Positions 31,616 to 41,900 of a stretch of 64,000 nt of DNA are shown piece after piece. The notes below the pieces were generated by a model that was given only the letters and a program-made list of their open reading frames with translations, was not told where the DNA came from and did not search any database. The position numbers and the translations under genes were made by a program. Numbering within the stretch: the stretch's first letter is position 1; the number at the start of each line of letters is the position of its first letter. Source of the DNA: Agapetus fuscipes (Eukaryota > Arthropoda > Insecta > Trichoptera > Glossosomatidae); the NCBI GenBank assembly GCA_951799405.1, contig OX637334.1, positions 4,650,001 through 4,714,000 of the forward strand, written 5' to 3'.

Positions 31616-33025
31616 ATACCTTTTCAATTTTGATGGTATGTTCAGTTTTGAGTAGACTAAGTCAAAAAATTCCGTTTTAGGCTGCTATTATAATTGTCAT
31701 TTTTAAGCGTCAAATTCACACATAATTTCTAAGAGCGTAAAAAAATGTTCTTGAATTTATGTGTCAATTTTACGCTAGTGTTTTTTTTTTATAATACTGT
31801 CCTTCATAGGTAAATGAAAAGGTATTTTAGATTATCATTAGGTAAGAATTTAGGATTGAGGGAAAGGCGATCTTTTGTAATTTTAATAAAAATGTACAAA
31901 TATAAATATATCTACTTACGTGAATGATTATTGTTGTAAAATATTTTTTGTATTGTAGGATGTTTGTGAAGGTGCTTGGCGAGTTGTTTTATTTTGAAAT
32001 CAGTGTTCATAAAATAGATTAAAAAAACAATAATGTAAATAAACAAACAAGAGAGTGCCTTTAAAATAATTATCATAGTTTACCTCAACAACAAATCATT
32101 TGTTTATCAAAAATACTACTATGCCTTCTATAACCCTGAAAAAACTAAAAATCTCAATTATACTACAAAATTTTATTAATTACTCTCACCTTCAAGTTCT
32201 CACGGGACTTTAAAATATATAAGTTACTTTGACACTTGAATGCTTACAATGCAAACCCATAGATGGCAATACATATTTTAAAATTAATTATTATATCATT
32301 CTAGTGTTAGTTGGCAGCACTGACTTTTTATGTATCTAACCGTCCATTTTATTTCATTGCAATGACTGAGTTTTTAATGAAATCAAATTTAAAAAATTAG
32401 CCGCCTAATAAAACCAATTACCCGGATATAAGTAAATAATAATTAAGATATTTTTAATCTATAAGTTAAGATTCATCTTAAATTTGTAGGTAATGTGTAA
32501 TGTATTTTGCGAGGATATTTTGTGTTACAAAAATCCAAAGATTTTATAAACAAGACACTGTGTCCTACTTGCATTCTTAAATATGTAAGTATACTTTGAA
32601 TTTGTTTAAAATTAGTACTTTTTAAATGTAAAATAATTTTCCATTTAGGGGTAAGAACTTTTTTTTTATAAAAATGTTGATTTCTGATAAAATATATAAT
32701 ATTTTTTCCACACCCTGTGCTTCTCTTATTTCATCTATCCTAGAAGAGTAAACCCATTCCTGTCAGCGTGAACGCATGTTACAAAATCTTGATTCCATCC
32801 TCCTCAATTTCACAGCGGATTGGCTGTTATTGAAAGATGCCTTGGTCCAAATTAACCGAAGTACTGACCATGGGATCAAATGGTTTCCACAATAATTTGG
32901 ACACCTAATTTAGTCAGGATAATAAAGAATACAACTAACCTTGAACTCTTTTATCTCCTGCCAGTCCAGTTCTTCTTCGTCAGTGGATGTCAATTCTCGA
33001 CGAACATATTCAGCGATCAAGCTAT

Positions 33026-33663
33026 GAGCCAGTCCGGATGGAGCGTTTTACGTGAGAGTGCACTCGCGTGTTCTCAAGATACTAGAGCTATATACATCCC
33101 GTCCAGATGATGCCGCCCGTTTCCTCACTCGCGCGTAAAAATTGTGCAACACGCCGGACTCTCGACTCGCTCGTTTTGCGCGTGAGTTGAGATACTCGAG
33201 TGTTGTTGTTGCGTCCAGTGCTACGCACGAATCCATTGCGAGATATTGGAGAGTGGCCCTAGATAAACAATCTACTGTACATACCTCAAAGTGATTACTG
33301 GTTTTTCTTCTGCAGACACAGTATCCTGAACCATATAAATTTGACATGGCGTCAAATCTTCTTGTATCATTTCTAGTAAATCATCAAATGATTTTACTGA
33401 CATCCGAAAGAAGTCAAAAAACTTTTCATTGTGTTCTCTGAGGTTTGGATAGAATGTTATAAACATACCACCATGTGTCATTCTGCCAGCCTCTTTTTTA
33501 CAATGTTTGTATCAATGGTATGCAAGCCACAACACAACTGCTTTATCTGGCTGCATGCTTATAGCTGTCCCTGTGTCCCTCCCAAACACTCGCGTGTAGG
33601 AGTGCACGTAAAACGCGGCATCTGTATGCAATATAAATTGAAACGCTCCATCTAGACAGGCTC
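33026..33663 (-). mobile_element. PIF/Harbinger deletion derivative
   Basis: The inverted ends read GAGCCAGTCCGGATGGAGCG at 33026 and, inverted, GAGCCTGTCTAGATGGAGCG ending at 33663. The - strand frame 33272-33481 encodes a remnant of a Harbinger (HARBI1-like) protein N-terminus: FYPNLREHNEKFFDFFRMSV, then SFDDLLEMI and a VITLRY end. The DDE catalytic part is missing, so the copy is non-autonomous. Confidence 0.75.
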
Positions 33664-33868
33664 TAAGGCACACGTTGACGTCATTGAGGCCCAGCAACGA
33701 TTTGCCTTTGAGCAAGGTTTTCAAGTGACTTTACAGGTAAAACAGATTATATGTAAAATACAGGTGAGGTTTGGATAAGGGAATTGATTATGAACAATGG
33801 ATATGCTTTGAGAAAAACTTATGTGCCTTGACCAATTCTTTTGGTATGCAGTCGGGTTAGACCACATT

Positions 33869-34130
33869 CTATTCGCTGCTTTCATCTGTAACTCCGTCGC
33901 CATAGCCTCTGCAGAGCTGCCTCCATTTTTTCCTATTCTTAGATACCTCTTTCAATTCATTCATATCCATACCTTTTTCATGCATTTTCTTTTTGTGCTG
34001 ACTTTGTATATCCCATTCTTTCACAATCTCCTCAATCTGATCACTCCATACTTTTCTCGATCGTCCCTTCCCTCTTTTTCCTTTCACACTTTCTTTCAGA
34101 ATCAAATGTTTCCAGCGCAAAGAATTTTCA
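33869..34130 (-). repeat. LINE tail with GTTACAG end
   Basis: The - strand translation reads KRGKGRSRKVWSDQIEEIVK then MNELKEVSKNRKKWRQLCRG, the same family as 38222-38711 and the split copy at 47729/53005. Confidence 0.75.
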
Positions 34131-34139
34131 TGGCTGGTA

Positions 34140-35067
34140 ATCGAAGCTATTAAAGAGATGGAAATAAGGGTAACGCATCATACTCCCAGCAAGTTACCAA
34201 CAGTAAGCAGACATGAAAGCTCCCGCCCGCGTCTCTTCCAGCTTCAGATTCTTTTTTCTCACACTTTGAGGACCCTTCAGATTCATTCAGCGCTTTTAAA
34301 ACCAATTAAATTTTGAAGGAAACTTATAAGTAATCTTATCAAAGGAATGAAAGACAAACATACATACCAATTAAAATTTCATTTCACATATATTTTTAAA
34401 AGATATAGGTACAGTTTAATTACATTACTATTTTGGGAAATCAATGATTATGTTAAAAAATAAGGTGACATTTAAATTTTTTTGAAAACTTTATTTTCGG
34501 CATTTTGTTGGTGTCGTAGCCAACGTCTTCGGGAGACACCGTTGTGTGCGGCGATCACAACAGAAAACACATTACCAGAGACTCACTATGAAAAAATCCA
34601 TTGCATTTAAACCAATTTTTGAACTTGGGTTTACACAATAGAGATGAAGTAAAGATTGACAATCAGACCTGCATTACATTAGTACCATCGATCAAAATGA
34701 AAGAAATAGATGGAGCATCAGAGCCGTTTTGCGCGCCATAAAAACTACTCCTAAGTCTTAGTGAGGTGAGGTATAAAAGAACTGTCAAACATTTTTTTTG
34801 TATTTTATGTCTCTTTTTTTTGGCGTATGACTCATTATCTTGTGTCTCTTTTTATCATGTACCTAGTCATTTTCCATGGCATGTGCATTACTATAAGAAG
34901 AAACCGACATAATTATGCCATCTATTTCTTTTATATTGTTTGATCATTAGTAAAATGTTAAACGGTCAATAACCCCATTTTATAGTCGAAAAGTAGCGAC
35001 AATGATAAATACAAAATGCATGATTTATAATTACTAACAAAGGTTTGTATTTGTTTTTACTACCTAC
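34140..35067. other. Intergenic DNA, no gene
   Basis: Only a small piece of a repeat at 34505-34560 (GTCGTAGCCAACGTCTTCGG) shared with 8720 and 41880. Otherwise nothing recognised. Confidence 0.45.
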
Positions 35068-35345
35068 GGGGCCGTCCATAAATTACGTCATCGATTTTTG
35101 CCAATTTTTGACCCCCCCCCCCCCTTACAATCATATAGTCATTATCTAATGGACCCCCCCCCCCTCTTGCTGTAATAATGGATGAGCTTAATAATTAATA
35201 ATGTTATATATCTTACATAATATTTTGTAGAAATTGGTATTTACAAGAACGACGTCACTTTTGGTACTCGTACGTCATTTGCCATCATCTGCAGACCAGA
35301 CTCCCCCCCCCTTAATTTGAATGACGTAATATATATGGACGGCCT
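35068..35345. mobile_element. MITE, same family as 10241-10514
   Basis: It has ends GGGGCCGTCCATAAATTACG and, inverted, the GACGGCC form. The internal poly-C and CTTGCTGTAATAATGGATGA blocks are shared with the copy at 10241. Confidence 0.85.
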
Positions 35346-35769
35346 CTACTCATTTAAACAAAACAAAAAAAAAAACAGGAAAAAACATACTGTATTTTAG
35401 ATACCATAAACACCTATTTCTTCAAAAATTGCAACTTAGGGAAGGTTAGGCGACCATATAGATTTGTTTCGGTTCTTGGAAGACCTGATATTACAACTTC
35501 TCATTTTGTTTGAAAATGACTGTGTTTGCTTTGCAAACAAACATACAAATTATGGAATACTTTATAATTTCTAATAATATTTTTAAAATAACACATGATT
35601 TGAATGAAATCTTGAATGTAGAAAACAGACAGACTTCCCAGTACAAGAAATACTTCCAGGATTGTCCTGTCTGCAATATTTCCAGAAAAAGAGCCTTATT
35701 GGGTAGCTAAATTAAGGCATCCAGGACAAAAACTAATACTTTTATTGAAGTTTTTCTACTAGTGTCTTA

Positions 35770-36005
35770 CTATTCTTAGACATTTTAGTCGTCGGTTGAG
35801 CCCACGCTTTGACAAACTAATGATGCATTTGTATGAAGACCTGTTAATCCAAGATGGCCGTAAGTGAGCAGCTGATTTGTTTTCATACAAATATTATAAA
35901 ATTCGGTAGGTAAGAATGACCGTGCTGATGAAACTTCCAGCGCAGGCACCATTAGTTTGTCAAAGCATGGGCTCACCCGACAACTAAAATGTCTAAGAAT
36001 AGCCC
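35770..36005. mobile_element. MITE with CTATTCTTAGACATTTTAGT ends
   Basis: The terminal inverted repeats are about 60 bp and continue through CCCACGCTTTGACAAACTAA. The second copy is at 57695-57940, with its centre in the opposite orientation. A one-ended piece lies near 8135-8195. Confidence 0.8.
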
Positions 36006-36009
36006 CGTT

Positions 36010-36711
36010 AGTCTATAAAATACAATATTTTTTCCAGTAGTATCATTAAAAAAACCCACATTATAAAAGCAAACACTCCCTGCAAATTTCACCTTAAAAA
36101 TGTACCTAATCAGTCAAATTTTATTTTAAATAATATTAAAAATAAAGGATAGCTTTCACAAGTTTAAAACTGATTAAAAAATAAATTTCAAAATAAAAAC
36201 AAATGATTTTACTTGTAAAGCAGGGTATTTTTTTTATAGATTTCTTTACATGACAAAAAAAACATATTGTATATTTTATATACAAAGAAGAGATCCACAT
36301 TTTAAATGTTCATATACCTAGGTGGATATAATAAGATGTTTACACTAGACGGTTTTGGTTGATTGCCGTTCTATCCTTTTTTTTAAATTCACTAGTGTTG
36401 TCGACGGGATCAAGATTAAAAAATGCTGCGCACCGATTGAGTCCACGCCACAACAAGGAAGATCAGCTGTTTCCCCTTTTTCTCAGGCGCTGCGAGCAGT
36501 GGTGGTGCGGTGAACTATGATTTTGGGATACGCAGGCAATCAACGATCGCCATCGCGCTTTATAAGAGATTTCTCCAAACAAACCAATGAAAAATTGTGT
36601 GTAGCGTAAAAAACAGTCCTTGCGATTTCAAGAGGTTCAAAAACAAATACATAAATTGATTTTATGTTTTCATGTGTTGTAGACTAAGAATGGACTGATT
36701 TCTTATCTACA
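36010..36711. other. Intergenic DNA, no gene
   Basis: AT-rich with a GC-richer patch at 36400-36560. No frame or repeat family recognised. Confidence 0.4.
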
Positions 36712-37110
36712 CAATGAGTCCGCACATTTAAAATGTTTCTCAGCTCGATGATGTCACAGGTTGTAACCCATCTATAATCTAAGTAGCAAAGATAGATTAC
36801 ATTTAAGATTAATATTAAATGCATTCTCACAAGCAGACACGTATTTGTTCATAAGTGTGGATTTGCAGTATAAAAAACCAACCTCGAATGAACAGAAGCC
36901 ATCCATTTTGCCAACCTTCCCTGAAGCAGGAGGTGACGTTGGCAGGGTAAATATTAATTTGGGTTTTTATTTTGTAAACACACACGCAGCATGCGTAAGC
37001 GCAAACTTATAAATGTCTGCTTGTGAACGTAAAATATTAATCTTAAATATTTTATACCTTTGCAACTCAGATTATACATAGACTACAGTATAGACATCTA
37101 ATGTGCGGAC
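36712..37110. repeat. Foldback composite of family C arms, order reversed
   Basis: Outer inverted ends are GAGTCCGCACAT and, on the right, ATGTGCGGACTT. Inside are a - strand and a + strand family C arm. Compared with 6325-7065, the arms face the other way. Confidence 0.65.
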
Positions 37111-37716
37111 TTCATTTAACATCATAATTTCAAGGTATAAAACATTCCAATAGTAAAGTAGCAAATTTTGTTGATTTATACAATTTAAAATAAAATAATC
37201 TACATGCAGTAGCTAATGCAACTTATAGCTAATCAAATCGATGACTAAATTAAATTTTATTTCATATATTTTTTAGCTAAGAGTCAATAGGGTATTTAAT
37301 TATAAATTAAATTTGTGAAACATCAATCGTAGGAAAACCAAGCATCTTGATTCAACACGCCAAACCAAGAACATCGTCAGATGAAGTAGGAAGGGAGGAT
37401 AGTTCTGGGGGGACCGTGTAGGATCCTTGCATGCAAGATAGCAGATGGCCAGCGTCTACCAGGCCAACCACCCAGAAGATGGAAGAACAGCTGGTCTTCT
37501 ACATCACAAGAGGGCAGTCCCAAATAAACAGATCCGCGAGTTACTATAAGAGAAAAATCTTGTTTATAATGAGCACGAAGGGACCAACCGATTTCACTTC
37601 TTATCACAATCGTAGGCAATGGGAGATTCAAGGCTTTAGAATTTGTACAACAAAGCATTTTTTTATATACCTGAATGTTTTTTATTTTTGTTCTTTTATT
37701 ATTTGTTTTCTTGACT

Positions 37717-38170
37717 TATAGGTTTGTACGAGGCTGACCACCCATACTGTAAAAAATGGTTCACTTTGAATAAGAGATTTAGGCTTACACGGCCGGCTGA
37801 TGATGCTGGAGTGAAGTTTTCCGGGATCTGTTGCCGTGGTCTGTGGGAGCTGGAGCTTCCGGACGTTTCGCCCATTTCTACGATGGGCTTCTTCAGCGTG
37901 AAGTATGATGATGATGAAGATCTTGATGAGAACTGTGATGTTCACAGTTCTCATCAAGATCTTCATCATCATCATACTTCACGCTGAAGAAGCCCATCGT
38001 AGAAATGGGCGAAACGTCCGGAAGCTCCAGCTCCCACAGACCACGGCAACAGATCCCGGAAAACTTCACTCCAGCAATGGTTCACTTTGCTAATGTCACC
38101 TCTGTTTCAGGGAAGTTTGGCAAAAGTTGCAGGGTTTATGTTCATTTGAGATTTTTATTTTTTATGTGTT
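37717..38170 (+). repeat. Repeat family C, split by a hairpin insertion
   Basis: It begins GACTTATAGGTTTGTACGAG and GGCTGACCACCCATACTG at 37714-37750. It resumes after the hairpin with CTAATGTCACCTCTGTTTCA at 38090. Confidence 0.8.
37769..38076. mobile_element. Family D hairpin element with perfect 135-bp arms
   Basis: Arms 37804-37938 and 37942-38076 are exact reverse complements by eye, with loop TGT. A 35-bp leader (37769-37803, including CGGCCGGCTGATGA) precedes the left arm. The flanks ATGGTTCACTTTG at 37756-37768 and 38077-38089 are a 13-bp target duplication within a family C repeat. Confidence 0.9.
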
Positions 38171-38221
38171 CATTTCGAACCCAAAATAAAAATACTAGCA
38201 GGTTTACTTAGCTGTAACTGT

Positions 38222-38711
38222 AAACTGTAACTCTGTCGCCATTCCGCTAGGGGTGGCCAGAGCCTCTGCAGAGTTGCCTCCATTTTTTCCTATCCTTACA
38301 TACCTCTTTCAATTCATTCATATCCATCACCTTTTTCATGCATTTTCTTCTTTTACGCTCACTTTGTATATCCCATTCTTTCACAATCTCCTCAATCTGA
38401 TCACTCCATACTTTTCTCGGTCGTCCCTTCCCTCTTTTTCCTTTCACACTTTCTTTGTATACATACTTTGTCAGTCTATCATCATTCATTCTTTCCACAT
38501 GTCCAAACCATCTCATCACATTCTTATGTACCTTAACTTTCACATCCTCTTTCAAATTACATTCTTTTTTTACCCATTCATTCCTAACTCTATCCCTCAG
38601 AGTTTTTCCTGTCATGCTTCTCAAATGCTTCATTTCCACCGTACATACTTTACTCATTTCGCTATCGTTCACTGTCCATGCTTCACTTCCATACAACAAC
38701 TTAGCCATCAA
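38222..38711 (-). repeat. 5'-truncated LINE tail inserted in a family B SINE
   Basis: The - strand frame 38247-38711 reads LLYGSEAWTVNDSEMSKV, then RWFGHVERMNDDRLTKYVYK and KDRKKWRQLCRGSGHP: the reverse transcriptase C-terminal end of a LINE. The 3' end is a GTTACAG repeat. The flanks at 38180-38221 and 38712-38810 are the two halves of a family B SINE. Confidence 0.85.
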
Positions 38712-38916
38712 AAGAAATGAGAATCAGCCCTCTCCAAAGCAGCTAGAAAACCCCCACTTCAACCAAAGTGGTTGGTGTAAGGCCAGCCCTTATTGCACTA
38801 GAGATGTAGCTTAGTTGCATTCATGTTTCTTTTTTTAAATGGTGAATGTGATTGTGCTATACAAAACATGACGTTTGTTCCCTGTGATTGATGATTGTGA
38901 GATGGCTGGTGAGCGG

Positions 38917-41900
38917 TTATGTGACGGGGGAGTTGGTGACTGTAGGCGCCTCTATGATGTAGATCTCCTGCACCTTGCCGGAGTAGATGGAGGGGGAGGC
39001 GGGGGCCTTCTTGCTGCCAGCCTCCACAGACAGTGGATCTGTGGACGGCCGCTTCAGGAAGCCCAGGGCCTCGCGGGACATCATGGCGTTTATGTTGTGG
39101 AGATCCTGGAATAATATTATTTTTATATATAGAAGGTGTATTTCAGCCACAATGAGAAATGAGAAGTATTCATTCTTGCAACTCATCATACAGGAAGATA
39201 CCAGGTAGAAGAACATCTAGGTTGAAGACCCTGAGACAGCGGTTTGGATTGTCAATCTTCATTGAAGAGCATAAGAAGAAGATGTGTATCAGTGGCGAAG
39301 CCGATGGGAACCGGGTTGTATGGCACCCTTCGCCACTGACAGTGCCAGTTTAAGGGGGGTCCGCAGTGCCCGCAGCGGACAGGGCCCCAAGGCCCGAGGG
39401 GCCCCGCGGGGCCACCGGAGGGGGCCCCGCGTGCACCCTTTTGGGTAAATTTTTTTACAGTACTTAGCTCCTCTTGAATTTTTTTTTAAAAAACATGAGA
39501 AATAATTCTTCACTATAAAAAAAAATAGGTAGGTACATAGGTTGTTCAAGACATCGGGGAACCAATGGGGGCGGCAGAGACATACAAATTCATTTTAAAA
39601 AACGACCTAGAAGTTGTTTTTCCGAGTAGGTACTGCTGCGGCTTTAAAAATTTACCTGACAATAATGGTCAGTAACGCAACGAGAGAAAGGGTGTTTTCA
39701 AAATTAAAATTGACCTCAGGAGTCAGGACTACAATTTCCCAGCACAAACTGAATCACCTGTCAGTGATGAACATAAATTACGACACCTTATATAATTTAG
39801 ATTTTTCGACTATACTAGAAAAACTCGTGACTGCGAAATTACGAAAAAAAATGTTTTGAACTGTTACGTTGTGCCTAGCTACCTAATGTAGGTACCTACC
39901 TATAATAATGTACCTTCCTACTTTTCTAAAAAAGTGTCATTAAATTGTGTTAGGGGCTGTCCATATATTACGTCATTCATATTTAGGGGGGGGGGGGGGT
40001 CTGGTCTGCGGATGATGGTAAATGATTTACGAGTACGAGAAGTGACGTCGTTCATAATAGGGCAATTGCAGTGGTGGAGAAAGGGTTTAACATACCTACT
40101 ATGGTTGTGTATTGTACATTTCAAGGATCACAAACATATATTTTTTAGAAGGAGGTCTTCCTGGGGGTCTTCTTTTAGTTAGGTTTCCTTAAAGAACGAT
40201 ACGTGGGATTCCATCGTTTCCTATTCTATTGATATGCTGGTACCAGTATCATAGTCCCTCTCTTCCCCATCTTCCATACTACACTTAACCTCTAGAGTGG
40301 CAGCGATTTTCTGCCATAACCAGCCACCCAACTCTTGGTTTTNNNNNNNNNNNNNNNNNNNNNNNNNNNNNNNNNNNNNNNNNNNNNNNNNNNNNNNNNN
40401 NNNNNNNNNNNNNNNNNNNNNNNNNNNNNNNNNNNNNNNNNNNNNNNNNNNNNNNNNNNNNNNNNNNNNNNNNNNNNNNNNNNNNNNNNNNNNNNNNNNN
40501 NNNNNNNNNNNNNNNNNNNNNNNNNNNNNNNNNNNNNNNNNNGGCACCCTTCGCCACTGATGTATATACTTCACAGTTTTACAGAAGCCCTATTTACATA
40601 ATAGGGTAATTGCAGTGGTGGAGAAAGGGTTTAACATACCTACTATGGTTGTGTATTGTACATTTCAAGGATCACAAACATATATTTTTTAGAAGGAGGT
40701 CTTCCTGGGGGTCTTCTTTTAGTTAGGTTTCCTTAAAGAACGATACGTGGGATTCCATCGTTTCCTATTCTATTGATATGCTGGTACCAGTATCATAGTC
40801 CCTCTCTTCCCCATCTTCCATACTACACTTAACCTCTAGAGTGGCAGCGATTTTCTGCCATAACCAGCCACCCAACTCTTGGTTTTGATATTAGATATCT
40901 CCAACGATACAAGACATATATCAATATCAAGTTCAACTTAATTGTTTTTTTTAAATAGTATTCACAAACAAAAATTGATGCTTTGAGTTTATAGGTGGCT
41001 AGTTTTATCGGATAAGAACAAGCTTAATGATATTTTCGATCTTATTTCACACTCTGGAGGTAAAACGATTGAGTAAGTTGCCAAATGCGAGTAGAAAAAA
41101 GTGTTTACCTTAGCGGGGCTACGGCTGAAGCAGTAGGTCATGGTGGTGTGCGTGGTGGCTTGCGTGGAGGGGGAGTCCTGCAGCGGGCGCACGTACAGCT
41201 GGTGCTGCTCAGACACACGGCGCGCCAGCCCCCCGGCCCCCGCGGAGTGCGCGCTGCTGCGGGCGGGCGGCAGCGGGCTCAGCGGGCAGGCCTCGGGGCG
41301 CGTGAAGCGCAGGATGAAGGTCTGCATGCAGCGCACGTACACCTCGTTGTAGAACTTGATCAGGTCGCCGCGCTCTGCCTTTACGCGAGCACCCGCTCCC
41401 TCGTTTCCTAAAGACGCACACGTCATGAATGAATGGTTGATTTACAAAAGGCACAGAGCACCATTGTGATAATGATGAGTTGGGGATTTCTTTATAGCGC
41501 CGTTTCGTGATGAAGTCACTCCAAGGGCGCTTAATTTATTAGCAGTCAAACTGAGAAAAAGAGAAAAATGAATATGAGAAGGTAAGAATATTAAATTTTT
41601 CTTGAACACAAAATCAATACAGTAGAGAAGCCACAAATAGAGGTTATAGCGAATACTCAAATACCGAGTAATTGTGTATTTCCCTATGGCGAATATAGAA
41701 TAACTGAGCATTTTTATTTGACTTTCAAAAATATTTCTTTATTTTCAAATAATATGACTAAGGTTGGAATTACCGTCGTTTGACATATTTACAATAATAA
41801 TACCTACACAATTAAAAATTATTTATCGGATATTAGTTCATCCTCAGTCGTCGTGCAGAGAGGGTGTCTCCTGAAGACGTTAGCTACGTCGCTAACAAAA

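Larger units (their letters stand above)
30193..33025. other. AT-rich intergenic DNA without genes
   Basis: No coding signal. It holds a diverged tandem pair at 30319-30560 and a SINE-like head at 31430-31615. The rest is low-complexity A/T-rich sequence. Confidence 0.5.

Noticed and set aside
37380..37660. Possible LINE tail (RILACKIADGQRLPGQPPRR on +)
   Set aside because: It resembles a LINE C-terminus only loosely; no second copy in the window supports it.
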